Shown here: piece by piece, positions 33,604-42,133 of the stretch
Position numbering within the stretch: position 1 is the stretch's first letter
Layout of the letters: every line of letters starts with the position of its first letter
DNA from: Desulfosarcina ovata subsp. ovata
GTDB taxonomy: Bacteria; Desulfobacterota; Desulfobacteria; Desulfobacterales; Desulfosarcinaceae
Direction: 5' to 3'
Length of the DNA stretch: 64,000 nt
NCBI RefSeq assembly: GCF_009689005.1
Contig: NZ_AP021879.1
Location: 3,100,001 to 3,164,000, forward strand
Notes under the pieces: model-generated
The model's input: only the letters and a program-made list of their open reading frames with translations
Told to the model about the DNA's origin: nothing
Databases searched by the model: none
Position numbers and translations under genes: made by a program

Positions 33604-34859
33604 TGGGAATAGCAGATACAAGATCCGCTAACCGAAACAACAGAATCATATGTTTGCCCTTTTCTCAAGGCAATTATGAATGCAACATACTCAACCCGGT
33701 TGATTTCAGAACTTCCGTAAACAAAAGGATCGAACTGTTTCCGGAATTATTCCCGGCTGAAATCGAAAATGGATATCGGATGAAGGATCTTTATTACTCA
33801 AAAAAACAATCCATATGGATCCGTCGAATTAAAATATCCGGTGTTGCTTACACCATTCGTCCTTCATTTGTACTGCCATACCTCGTTGGATTTGTTGACG
33901 AAATCGAAGATGCAATGTTTTTTAGAAAGTTCGACATACCATTTTGGGCCATAAGTCGTGTTTTCGGAAAAGATCCCATGTATTGGTATCGAATCGAACA
34001 ATCTATCGGGCGAAACAGCATTGTCGGAACAACTGTCCGAAATCCTCAAGATGTTCCCGAACATCTTGCCGCTGATGAAAAGCATACTCGAATTTTAGGT
34101 GAAAAAACGTATGTGGCCACGACAGTTGGTGATGGCTGTATTCTCGGTGCAGCCGTTGCCAAAGACGCCGGAGAACAAGCGTTAACAGATGCGTATCAAG
34201 TGTACAAACAAGAGGCCCAGTGTATAAAGCCGGAATATTCACCGGAAACCGTGAATATGGACGGCTGGAAAGCCACCCGAAATGCGTGGCAATTCCTCTT
34301 CCCGGCAGTAGTTATCATTTGCTGTTTTCTTCATGTGTTTATCAAAATTCGTGACCGTGCCAAAAAGAAATACCGAGATATTTTTGAAAACGCCGCATCA
34401 AAGCTATGGGAGTGTTATCGCGCTGAAAGTAAGGCATCGTTTTCCCAAAGAATAAGAAGGTTGTACGAATGGTGCGAAAAGAATGCTGTGCCATCCGTTA
34501 TCATAGATCCCATAACGAAGTTACGGAAAAACATTGCCGCCTATCGTGTTGCCTACGATCATCCTAAAGCACACCGAACCAGTAACATGGTTGACCGGTT
34601 GATGCAAAGAATGGATCGCCACCTGTACAGTACCCAATATTTTCATGGATCGATGGATGCAGCGCAGTTGAGTATTCGAGGATGGACGCTCATCAATAAT
34701 TTTTCACCATACAATCCTCGAACGGTTAAGTTGCACAATGGATTTAAAAGTCCGGCGGAACAGCTAAACCAATTCAGATATCACAACAACTGGTTGCAAA
34801 ACTTGTACGTTTCGGCTTCTTTGGGTGGGTACCGGAGACCTCCCCAAAATCCGATATAA
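33603..34859 (+). CDS. DDE transposase of the 1431-bp IS
   Basis: 418 residues. A first third with helix-turn-helix-like sequence (FWAISRVFGKDPMYWYRIEQSIG) is followed by a DDE core: HLAADEKHTRILGEKTYVATT with the first aspartate, VNMDGWKATRNAWQFLFP with the second, and a later ISTRGW-like LSIRGWTLINNFSPYNPRT segment with SNMVDRLMQRMDRHLYSTQYFHG, where the third acidic residue position is less clear. Start ATG 33603 overlaps the hairpin above. Intact. I recognise it as a DDE transposase but not its family. Confidence 0.85.
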   Translation: MGIADTRSANRNNRIICLPFSQGNYECNILNPVDFRTSVNKRIELFPELFPAEIENGYRMKDLYYSKKQSIWIRRIKISGVAYTIRPSFVLPYLVGFVDEIEDAMFFRKFDIPFWAISRVFGKDPMYWYRIEQSIGRNSIVGTTVRNPQDVPEHLAADEKHTRILGEKTYVATTVGDGCILGAAVAKDAGEQALTDAYQVYKQEAQCIKPEYSPETVNMDGWKATRNAWQFLFPAVVIICCFLHVFIKIRDRAKKKYRDIFENAASKLWECYRAESKASFSQRIRRLYEWCEKNAVPSVIIDPITKLRKNIAAYRVAYDHPKAHRTSNMVDRLMQRMDRHLYSTQYFHGSMDAAQLSIRGWTLINNFSPYNPRTVKLHNGFKSPAEQLNQFRYHNNWLQNLYVSASLGGYRRPPQNPI

Positions 34860-34888
34860 TCAGAAAAAATTAAAGAAAGGAATCACCA

Positions 34889-35677
34889 ATGAACAGAACC
34901 CAACGAACCCTTTTTCTGATCGCCCTGTTCATGTCCTCAATCCTTTTCGCCACTCCGGTCCTGGCACACGATCTGTGGATCACCATGGACAACTACCAGA
35001 TCGACCAAAATAAAACCATTAAGGGAACGGTTTTCAGCAGCCATCACTTCCCGGCCCCGGCAGCAGATGCCATATCCCCCGAACGCATGGAACGCTTCCT
35101 GTTTGTCTCTCCCGAAGGCCGGCAAGCGGTCGCAGCGGACAGTGGAAAAGGCGTCTACGGTTCCCAAACACCTTTTAAAAAAACAGGAACCTATGTTGCC
35201 GTGGCCCTTCCGGTCAACGGATTTTCCACCAAGACCCCCGATGGATATCAGCGGGGAAAGAGCCGCCAGGAAGTCAAAGATCCTATCGCCTGCAGCTACT
35301 CGCAGAAATTCGCCAAGGCGGTCTTTTCAGTGGGCAAACCCGGTGGTGACGCCTATTCGAAACCGTTGGGACATGCCATGGAAATTATCCCCATGAAGGA
35401 CCCGTCGCTGTTGAAAACCGGTGATGTCCTGCCCGTCAAGGTCCTGTTGGAAGGGAAGCCGGCCCGGACCATCGTGTTCGGCACCTACGCCCGATTCACC
35501 GAGGCCGCCAACACCTTCGCTTATGCCACCCGCACCGACAAGGACGGCGTCGCCGAGGTTAAAATGATTCATGACGGCGTCTGGTTACTGATCGTCAAGG
35601 CCGAGGATAGCTATCCGGATGCGGCAAAGTGTGACCAACAGAGATGGGCCGCATCACTGACCTTTGAAGTAAAATAA
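34889..35677 (+). CDS. DUF4198 periplasmic protein (NikK-like), nickel/cobalt uptake associated
   Basis: 262 residues with a signal peptide (LFLIALFMSSILFATPVLA) and a mature N-terminus starting at HDLWITMDNYQ, the histidine-led start typical of DUF4198 proteins that accompany nickel and cobalt transporters and probably bind the metal through the amino-terminal His. A beta-sandwich pattern follows, with GTYVAVALPVNGFS in the middle and VWLLIVKAEDSY near the end. Start ATG 34889 has GAAAGGAA upstream. It lies between the TonB receptor (with an IS between) and a DUF4198 remnant, ahead of the methyltransferase-ABC cassettes. Confidence 0.87.
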   Translation: MNRTQRTLFLIALFMSSILFATPVLAHDLWITMDNYQIDQNKTIKGTVFSSHHFPAPAADAISPERMERFLFVSPEGRQAVAADSGKGVYGSQTPFKKTGTYVAVALPVNGFSTKTPDGYQRGKSRQEVKDPIACSYSQKFAKAVFSVGKPGGDAYSKPLGHAMEIIPMKDPSLLKTGDVLPVKVLLEGKPARTIVFGTYARFTEAANTFAYATRTDKDGVAEVKMIHDGVWLLIVKAEDSYPDAAKCDQQRWAASLTFEVK

Positions 35678-35688
35678 AAACCCATCGC

Positions 35689-35733
35689 GTTCCTTCGATC
35701 ATTCCGGCATTAAGCTGGAGTGATCGCAGGAAC
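35689..35733 (+). terminator. Imperfect hairpin after the DUF4198 gene
   Basis: GTTCCTTCGATCATTCC (35689-35705) pairs with GGAGTGATCGCAGGAAC (35717-35733) with two mismatches. No T run follows, so a terminator role is only possible. Confidence 0.4.
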
Positions 35734-35776
35734 AGGCACCACTACGTTTCAAAAGGCGCTGAACATTCGGTGGTAG

Positions 35777-36220
35777 GTGTGTTTTATCCAACGAGCCGCA
35801 ACGCTCATCCATAAGGAGAAAAAGGATTACGAGAACGTCAAACGCAGCGGCTATTACTACCAATACGCCAAAACCATCGTTCCCGGGCATGGGGTCGAAG
35901 CATCCAGCCAGGCAATTGGGCAGGAACTTGAAATCATCGCCATGGGCGATGGCCATTACCATGTGGACGAGGCCATCACCTTGAAAGTGCTCTATGACGG
36001 TGCGGTTCTGGCCGGCGGCGCATTGACCGTGGCGGTCAGCGGCGACAACGGCCAGGGGCTTGAAACCGTCCTGGGCGCCGATGGGACGGCGATCGTTCCA
36101 CTTGATCAGCCGGGAAACTGGATGTTCAAGGTCAGGCACGCCGATCCGGCCAAAGGCGTTGACGACCAGTATGATGAGAAAGTGATCACGTCGGTCTTGA
36201 CGGTGATGAACGTTCATTGA
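35777..36220 (+). pseudogene. Second DUF4198 protein, only C-terminal half left
   Basis: 147 residues without signal peptide; begins in the middle of the family at DYENVKRSGYYYQYAKTIVPGH and continues with EIIAMGDGHYHVDEAITLKVLYDG, DGTAIVPLDQPGNWMFKVRHAD and a final strand VITSVLTVMN. The section matches the second half of DUF4198 proteins (compare IACSYSQKFAKAVF and AMEIIPMKDPSLLKTGDVLPVKVL in the neighbour). No ribosome-binding site at the apparent start. It is best read as a gene that lost its 5' half; a short secreted form cannot be excluded. Confidence 0.7.
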
Positions 36221-36322
36221 CCATGGAATCGATGAACGGTGGAGCGAGGATAAGCGGGTTTGGCTGGGCGCCTTGTTCAAAACGACCGGCCGATTTCATG
36301 GCCTGGTCGAAAGGAAATCTAA

Positions 36323-37102
36323 ATGGAACAATTTGCTGCGGTTGATATGAAGGTGCGGATCCAAAACTACTGGGACCGGTCGGCGAATGGATACGACAAT
36401 CAATTCGGCCACGGTATCCACTCGGCCGGTGAAAAAGAATTGTGGCTTGACCTCCTTGCCCGATACCTGCCCGCTGGTGCTGGTGCCAAAATTCTGGATG
36501 TCGGCTGCGGCACCGGTTTTCTGTCGCTTCTCGCAGCGGAAATCGGATTGGACGTCACGGGCATTGATTTTTCCGAGGCCATGCGCTCCGAAGGCCGACG
36601 CAAGGCCGAGGCCGCCGGCCTTAAGGTCAACTTGTTGAAAGGGGACGCGGAGGCACCCGATTTTCCCCCGGGGACATTTGAAGCCGTTATCTCGCGCCAT
36701 GTGATGTGGACATTGCCGTACCCCGGCCGGGCGCTCCGCGCCTGGAAAGACCTGCTTGCCCCCGGAGGCCGGGTGGTGGTCATCGACGGGGTATGGACAC
36801 CCAGGGATTTCCCCGGACTTGTGCGTTCTTTTGTGGCGCACTTGATCAGACGCCTAAAAAATTTCAAGCGTCATTCAGCCTGGAAAAAGGAGTACATGAG
36901 AAAAAAAGGCGACCTGCCCTTTTTCGGTGGTGCCGAGCCGGAAACAATTGAGGCCTTTTTGGAGGCGGCGGGATTCACGGACATCCGACGCAATGACATG
37001 GCCGCCATCCTAGATCACGAGCGCCGCTTCGGCACCATGGAATACCGCATTGCCCATGCGAAAAACCGGCGTTATCTGATCAGTGGTCGAAAAACAGCAT
37101 AA
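36323..37102 (+). CDS. Class I SAM-dependent methyltransferase (cassette A)
   Basis: 259 residues with the Rossmann methyltransferase motifs: motif I ILDVGCGTGFLSLLA near residue 58, motif II VTGIDFSEAM, GDAEAPDFPPGTFEAVISRH for motif IV, and LLAPGGRVVVIDG for motif VI. The start ATG 36323 has AAGGAAA upstream. It overlaps the SBP region by a few bases and is the first gene of a cassette with a full Nik/Dpp-type importer. A paralogue begins the next cassette at 42134; both share the unusual GHGIHS near residue 30 and RHxxWTLPxPxRAxxAW. The substrate is unknown; context suggests a small molecule linked to metal uptake. Confidence 0.88.
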   Translation: MEQFAAVDMKVRIQNYWDRSANGYDNQFGHGIHSAGEKELWLDLLARYLPAGAGAKILDVGCGTGFLSLLAAEIGLDVTGIDFSEAMRSEGRRKAEAAGLKVNLLKGDAEAPDFPPGTFEAVISRHVMWTLPYPGRALRAWKDLLAPGGRVVVIDGVWTPRDFPGLVRSFVAHLIRRLKNFKRHSAWKKEYMRKKGDLPFFGGAEPETIEAFLEAAGFTDIRRNDMAAILDHERRFGTMEYRIAHAKNRRYLISGRKTA

Positions 37103-37130
37103 ACCATATCCAAAGATGGAAAAAATAACC

Positions 37131-38660
37131 ATGCATCAACGCTTCATTACACTCTTGCTTGTGATCACAGTGCTGGGCGCCGTATACGCTCCGCCGATTG
37201 CCGCCGAAACCCTCAGGGTGGGTGAAATGTTCGAGATCGACAGTCTCGATCCGGCCCAGGGCGGCACCTTTGTCAAGGAGAAGGCCCTGATCGCCGAAAC
37301 CCTTGTCGAACCTGCCCCCGATTTTACCCTAATCCCGGGCCTGGCCGAATCATGGACAATGGTTTCCGACACGGTCTGGGAATTCAGGCTGAGAAAGGGT
37401 GTCTTTTTTCACAACGGCGCGGCCTTGACCGCCCGGACGGCGGCGGATTCCATCACCCGCGCCCTTGCCATCAATCCCGCTATCGCCGGGATCACGCGCA
37501 TCAAGAACGTTGCCGCTACCGGTGAACAGACCCTTCAAATCAGAACCGACGGACCCTTCATGGCCCTGCCGGCCGCTCTGGTTTACGCGGATCTGGCCAT
37601 TGTGCATCCCGAGTCCGAGACCAACGATCAGGGCATCATCGTCCATCCTATCGGCACCGGCCCCTATCAACTGGTGGCGTGGAAACGGGCCGAACAGACG
37701 GTACGGCTGACACGTAACGAGACCTATTGGGGGCCAAAGCCAAAAATCGCCCGAATTGAATTCCGCGCCATTCCCGATCCGGCCACCCGGAGCCTGGCCA
37801 TTCAAAAGGGCAGTATCGACCTGGTGCCGGACGCGCCCTACGGCGATCTGGAATTGTTACGCAAAAAAGGCCTGAGCGTGACCATCGCGAACGCCGCGCG
37901 GGTCTATCAGATCTCTTTCGGCAGTCTTACGGGCACTCCTTTTGCCGATGTCCGGGTACGCAAGGCCTTGAGTCTTGCCATCAACCGAGAGGATATCGTC
38001 CGCTATGTGCTCTTCGGCATGGGCAAGCCGGCTGCAGGGCCGTACGAGGAGAATATGATGTTCGCCAATAAGGATCTGAATACTTCCGTTTTTGATCCAG
38101 GAAAAGCCAACGTGCTGTTGACGGAAGCCGGTTGGGTTGACACGGAGGGGCGCGGCGTTCGCCGGAAAGACGGCCGGCCTCTGGCCCTGACGCTCTACAC
38201 GCATCCCCAGCGCCCGGGACAGAAGCCCATGGCCATGGCCATCGCCCAGCAGTGGATGGCCGTGGGCGTCAAATCCGACGTGCGCGTAATGAACTGGTCC
38301 GCGATAGGCATGGAAATGAAACCCGGCGACGCGCGCCTGGGCGCAAATGCCACGGCCATGATACCGGATCCGGACTATTACCTGAGAAGGCTTTACGCCA
38401 GGACCAGTCCGGACAACCAGTGGGGGTATGTCAACCAAACGGTCGAGGACCTGCTCTCCGAGGGTATCCGGGAGAAGGATCCGGCCAGGCGGCTTGAGAC
38501 TTATAAAAAAATCCAGGCCCTGGTCGTTGAGGACCAGCCCCTGATCCATGTCTCCTATTACGGGGTCAATATCATCACCAGCCCCAAGGTCAACGGATTT
38601 GTCTTCAATCCTGTGTGCCACGACTACATGCTCAACACCCAGATGACCCTGGAGAAATAA
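37131..38660 (+). CDS. Nickel/peptide-type ABC transporter substrate-binding protein (cassette A)
   Basis: An SBP family 5 protein (NikA/DppA type) with a cleavable signal peptide (ITLLLVITVLGAVYAPPIAA) and mature start ETLRVGEMFEIDSLDPAQGG. Family features: LAESWTMVSDTVWEFRLRKGVFFHNG, IGTGPYQLVAWKRAEQ, and VRKALSLAINREDIV. No lipobox, so it is a free periplasmic protein, unlike the cluster 1 SBP. ATG 37131 chosen for the signal peptide; ATG 37116 is an alternative. The sequence resembles NikA more than OppA in length (about 509 residues). Ligand probably a metal-chelate; not provable here. Confidence 0.88.
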   Translation: MHQRFITLLLVITVLGAVYAPPIAAETLRVGEMFEIDSLDPAQGGTFVKEKALIAETLVEPAPDFTLIPGLAESWTMVSDTVWEFRLRKGVFFHNGAALTARTAADSITRALAINPAIAGITRIKNVAATGEQTLQIRTDGPFMALPAALVYADLAIVHPESETNDQGIIVHPIGTGPYQLVAWKRAEQTVRLTRNETYWGPKPKIARIEFRAIPDPATRSLAIQKGSIDLVPDAPYGDLELLRKKGLSVTIANAARVYQISFGSLTGTPFADVRVRKALSLAINREDIVRYVLFGMGKPAAGPYEENMMFANKDLNTSVFDPGKANVLLTEAGWVDTEGRGVRRKDGRPLALTLYTHPQRPGQKPMAMAIAQQWMAVGVKSDVRVMNWSAIGMEMKPGDARLGANATAMIPDPDYYLRRLYARTSPDNQWGYVNQTVEDLLSEGIREKDPARRLETYKKIQALVVEDQPLIHVSYYGVNIITSPKVNGFVFNPVCHDYMLNTQMTLEK

Positions 38661-38667
38661 TCGCGTT

Positions 38668-39618
38668 ATGCCCGTTCCATACCTTGTCAAACGTTTGGGC
38701 CTGACAGTACTCACCGTGGTTTCAGCTACGTTTTTGTGCTTCGTAATGCTGCGCCTTTCCCCCGGCGACCCTGCGGAACTGATCCTGCAAAAAGTCTTTG
38801 TGGGTCCGGAGGACTACATTGCGGATGAAGACGCAAGACAGACCATCGTCAGACGTTTTGAGCTGGATTCGCCCCTGTACCGGCAATACGGGGCATGGTT
38901 TAGGGCCGCGCTTGGCGGTGACTTGGGACATTCCTTCCGCACCGGCCAGCGCATCCGCGATGATATCGGCCTGCGCCTTTGGCCGACGGTTTCCTTAAGC
39001 CTCCTGGCCATGGGGCTTTCGCTGATCCTCACCGTGGCTTGCGCAACCGTAGCCGGACTGATGAAGAACCCATGGGCCAAAAAACTGATTGATATGGGGG
39101 TCGCGGCCAGTGTCGCGGTTCCCAATTTCTATTTGGCCATCGTGCTGATCATTGTCTTCAGCGTCAAGTTGGATGTACTGCCGGTCTCGGGCTACGGCAG
39201 CCCGGCCCATTTCATGCTGCCCGTCCTCACCCTGGGCCTGACGCTGTTCGGCTACACCACCGCCATCCTGAACGACGCCATTGCCAATGTGCGCCGGCAG
39301 GGATTCATCCTCAGCGCGAGGGCCAAGGGGCTGCCGGGGGCGACGGTTTTCCGGCGGCACATCCTGCGCAATGCCTTGGTGCCCGTGGCGCCTTATGTGG
39401 CCCTGCAGTTGGGGTACGTGCTGGGCGGCGTGGTGGTGGTGGAGTCGGTCTTTTCCTGGCCGGGTATCGGCAACTACCTGGTGACCAGCATTCAGACCCG
39501 GGACCTGCCCGCGATCCAGGCCTGCGTCGCTTTCATCGCCCTGGCCTTTTCCCTGTCCAACCTCTTGGCCGATGGATGCGTCAGGCTGCTGGACCCGAGA
39601 GCACGGAGGGCGACATGA
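38668..39618 (+). CDS. ABC transporter permease, NikB-type (cassette A)
   Basis: 316 residues. N-terminal helix KRLGLTVLTVVSATFLCFVMLRLSPGDPAELI, then RQYGAWFRAALGGDLGHSFRTGQRI, further helices (SLLAMGLSLILTVACATVAGLM and NFYLAIVLIIVFSVKLDVLPVSGYG), the coupling loop GFILSARAKGLPG, and VVVESVFSWPGIGNYL near the end. All are usual in NikB/DppB. Start ATG 38668, 7 bases after the SBP stop. It overlaps the NikC-type gene by ATGA. Confidence 0.92.
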   Translation: MPVPYLVKRLGLTVLTVVSATFLCFVMLRLSPGDPAELILQKVFVGPEDYIADEDARQTIVRRFELDSPLYRQYGAWFRAALGGDLGHSFRTGQRIRDDIGLRLWPTVSLSLLAMGLSLILTVACATVAGLMKNPWAKKLIDMGVAASVAVPNFYLAIVLIIVFSVKLDVLPVSGYGSPAHFMLPVLTLGLTLFGYTTAILNDAIANVRRQGFILSARAKGLPGATVFRRHILRNALVPVAPYVALQLGYVLGGVVVVESVFSWPGIGNYLVTSIQTRDLPAIQACVAFIALAFSLSNLLADGCVRLLDPRARRAT

Positions 39619-40433
39619 AAGTGCTCACCATGAGAAATCGGCCTTTGATCGCTTGCGCAATCTTTTTCAGCGCCTTGATCCTTTGGGGCTTGGGCCGCGA
39701 TCCCGTCACCATGACCTTGCCGTTGAGCTTGTCCCCGCCCAGCCCGGACCTCCCTTTCGGATCGGATCATCTGGGACGGGACATCCTGGCACGTGTGGCC
39801 CACGGCTTTTTCTGGGACATCAGTTTGAGCCTGTCGGTGGCGTTCGCATCGGCCCTGATCGGCGTCTTGTTAGGCCTTGTCTGCGCTTATGCCGGCGGCT
39901 GGGTCGATCATCTCCTGACCCTGGTCATGGATGTGGTTCTATCCCTTCCGCACATCGTCCTGGCCATGGTGCTGATGCTGTATCTCTCCTACAACCCGAC
40001 AGGCCTTATCATCGCCCTAGTACTGCCGGGCTGGGTAAAATACAGCCGCATCATCCGCGCCCAGGTCATGGCACTGAAAAACGTGGACTTCATCCTTTGT
40101 GAAAAGGTCCTTGGCGCGGGATTCACCTGGATTTGCCTGCGCCACCTGCTTCCCAACGTGATCCTGCCGGTGGTGGGACTGGCGGCCTTGCACATGGGGC
40201 ATACCCTGCTGTCCATCGCGAGCCTTGGTTTTCTTGGGCTCGGTCTCCAGCCGCCCGCGCCGGAATGGGGCGCCATGATCATGGAAGCCCAACCCTATAT
40301 CATGCGTGCGCCCTGGACGGCGGTTTTTCCCGGGCTGTTCATCTTTGCCTACATCCTGGTGTTCACCCTGGTCGGTCGGGCCCTGGAAAAGGGGCTGCAG
40401 AATGACGGGGAGGGCTTGCGTGCTATCGATTGA
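39615..40433 (+). CDS. ABC transporter permease, NikC-type (cassette A)
   Basis: 272 residues from ATG 39615, which overlaps the upstream stop and has GGAGGG before it. Features: LPFGSDHLGRDILARVAHGFFWDISLSL, VVLSLPHIVLAMVLML, VLPGWVKYSRIIRAQVMALKN as the coupling helix, and SLGFLGLGLQPPAPEWGAMI. The short N-terminal cytoplasmic part is as in NikC. Second channel subunit; its 3' end overlaps the ATPase start at 40402 by 32 bases. Confidence 0.92.
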   Translation: MKVLTMRNRPLIACAIFFSALILWGLGRDPVTMTLPLSLSPPSPDLPFGSDHLGRDILARVAHGFFWDISLSLSVAFASALIGVLLGLVCAYAGGWVDHLLTLVMDVVLSLPHIVLAMVLMLYLSYNPTGLIIALVLPGWVKYSRIIRAQVMALKNVDFILCEKVLGAGFTWICLRHLLPNVILPVVGLAALHMGHTLLSIASLGFLGLGLQPPAPEWGAMIMEAQPYIMRAPWTAVFPGLFIFAYILVFTLVGRALEKGLQNDGEGLRAID

Positions 40434-41358
40434 GAATCTCAACGTGCGGTTCGCGCTCCGAGATGCCGATGTGATGACCGCGGTGGAAAGCGCCTGTCTG
40501 CATATTGCGGCCGGCCGAACCGTTGCCGTTATCGGCGAAAGCGGCTCAGGGAAATCCATCATGGGCCTGGCCGTCTGCGGTCTCCTGCCCAACGCGGCCA
40601 TGGTCTCGGGCCGGATTGTGTTTCACGACGTAAGCCTCCTGGATCTGCACGCCGATCGGATGCGCGATCTGCGGGGCCGGCGCATCGCCTTCGTGCCGCA
40701 GAGTGCCGGGCTCTCCTTGAACCCCACCATGACCTGCGGCGGTCAGGTCGCGGAAATCTACGCCTATCGCCAGGGGCGGAACCGGCACGAATCGGCTCGC
40801 TTAACCCGTGATTTACTGGGTCGGCTCAGTCTATCGCCATCGGTGGTGGATACGTATCCGCACCTGCTTTCCGGAGGGATGCGCCAGCGAGTCCTGGTTG
40901 CCATGGGCCTTGCCGTCACCCCCGATCTGTTGATCGCCGACGAGCCCACCAAGGGCATCGACGCCTACCGCCGACAGGAGGTGATCGACCTGTTCACCCG
41001 GATGCGGGAACGCAGCCCGGACATGGCCGTTCTGGTGATTACCCACGACATCCGCCTCGCCGAAAAAATCAGCGACGAAGTGGCGGTGATGTATGCGGGC
41101 CAGGTAGTGGAGCATACCCATGCCGGCCGGTTTTTCGACCAGCCGCTGCATCCTTACAGCCGCGCCTTGCTGCAAGCCATGCCGGAACGGGGTCTGCTTC
41201 CGATTCCCGGTGTAGCCCCCAGGCCCGGCGTCAGGCCCCAGGGCTGCGTGTTCCATCCCCGCTGCCCGCTCTCGACGGCCCGTTGTGGCCGATTGGATCC
41301 CCCGATCAACGGTTGCGATGACAGCCTGGTGAGGTGTTGGCTATATGCTCGCGCTTGA
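40402..41358 (+). CDS. ABC transporter ATP-binding protein, NikD-type (cassette A)
   Basis: 318 residues from ATG 40402 (AAAAGGGG upstream). Walker A GESGSGKSIMG, signature HLLSGGMRQRV, Walker B LLIADEPTKGIDA, switch LVITHDI. C-terminal oligopeptide-type extension LHPYSRALLQAMP and the cysteine group CVFHPRCPLSTARC that may bind an Fe-S cluster. The D-loop region reads KGIDA where TALDV is common. Overlaps the next ATPase by 14 bases. Confidence 0.92.
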   Translation: MTGRACVLSIENLNVRFALRDADVMTAVESACLHIAAGRTVAVIGESGSGKSIMGLAVCGLLPNAAMVSGRIVFHDVSLLDLHADRMRDLRGRRIAFVPQSAGLSLNPTMTCGGQVAEIYAYRQGRNRHESARLTRDLLGRLSLSPSVVDTYPHLLSGGMRQRVLVAMGLAVTPDLLIADEPTKGIDAYRRQEVIDLFTRMRERSPDMAVLVITHDIRLAEKISDEVAVMYAGQVVEHTHAGRFFDQPLHPYSRALLQAMPERGLLPIPGVAPRPGVRPQGCVFHPRCPLSTARCGRLDPPINGCDDSLVRCWLYARA

Positions 41359-42088
41359 GTCGATCACCAAATCCTACCCCACCGGTTTCCGTCGTAGAAA
41401 CGTGGTGCTGGCCGATGTTTCCCTGCTCTTGACACAAGGGCGGATTATCGGACTGGTCGGGCCGTCCGGATGCGGCAAGTCCACTCTGGGCCATATCATC
41501 CTAGGGCTTGAACAACCGGATCGAGGCAGGGTCCTGTTTCACGGCCGGGATATCCGGCACATGAACCGCTCGTCAAAAATGGAATTCCGCAAAAACGTGC
41601 AGATGGTTCCCCAGCATCCGGATGCCGCCTTCAACCCGCGCCTTTCCATCGGCGCCAGTCTGCGGGAGGTGTTCCGGTTTCATGCCGTTTGCCCGCGCCA
41701 TGAACAAGCGGACTACCTTGAGGCCACGCTGCAGCATGTGTGCGTACCGCCCGAACTTCTCAAACGTCACCCGATGCAGCTTTCCGGCGGAGAGATCCAG
41801 CGCTTGGCCATCGCCCGCGCCATCCTCACCAAACCCGCCCTTGTGGTGCTGGACGAAGCGACCTCGATGGTGGATGTCTCGGTACAGGCCGCCGTTATCC
41901 ATACCTTGCGGGACCTGCACAGGGAGCACGATACGGCCTATCTTTTTATCACCCACGACATGGCCCTGGCGAATGCGTTTTGCGATGAGATTCTGTGCAT
42001 GGAGCGTCGTGGGGGCTTGCCGAACGGGGTTGTCGCCAAGCGGTACAGCGTTGTTCAATCCCTGGCAGAAGAACCGTCGGCCGTGTAA
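41345..42088 (+). CDS. ABC transporter ATP-binding protein, NikE-type (cassette A)
   Basis: 247 residues: Walker A GPSGCGKSTLG, Q-loop VPQHPDAAFNPRLSIG, signature MQLSGGEIQRLAIAR, Walker B LVVLDEATSMVDVS, switch LFITHDMA. It lacks the cysteine-rich extension of the NikD-type subunit, as usual for NikE. It completes cassette A; the next gene, 45 bases downstream, is the second methyltransferase, so both cassettes may form one long operon. Confidence 0.92.
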   Translation: MLALESITKSYPTGFRRRNVVLADVSLLLTQGRIIGLVGPSGCGKSTLGHIILGLEQPDRGRVLFHGRDIRHMNRSSKMEFRKNVQMVPQHPDAAFNPRLSIGASLREVFRFHAVCPRHEQADYLEATLQHVCVPPELLKRHPMQLSGGEIQRLAIARAILTKPALVVLDEATSMVDVSVQAAVIHTLRDLHREHDTAYLFITHDMALANAFCDEILCMERRGGLPNGVVAKRYSVVQSLAEEPSAV

Positions 42089-42133
42089 TCGTTGTTGAAC
42101 GATGTCATTTAATCAAAACAGGAGGAGGGGTAG

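Larger units (their letters stand above)
33433..34863 (+). mobile_element. Insertion sequence, 1431 bp, with 8-bp target duplication
   Basis: Inverted repeats of 24 bp with one mismatch: left end CTGATTATAACGGATTTTGG, right end (other strand) CTGATTATATCGGATTTTGG. The target duplication AAAAAATT is at 33425-33432 and 34864-34871. It lies between the TonB receptor and the DUF4198 gene, probably inside their former operon. The transposase stop codon is inside the right repeat. The family is not certain to me. Confidence 0.92.
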
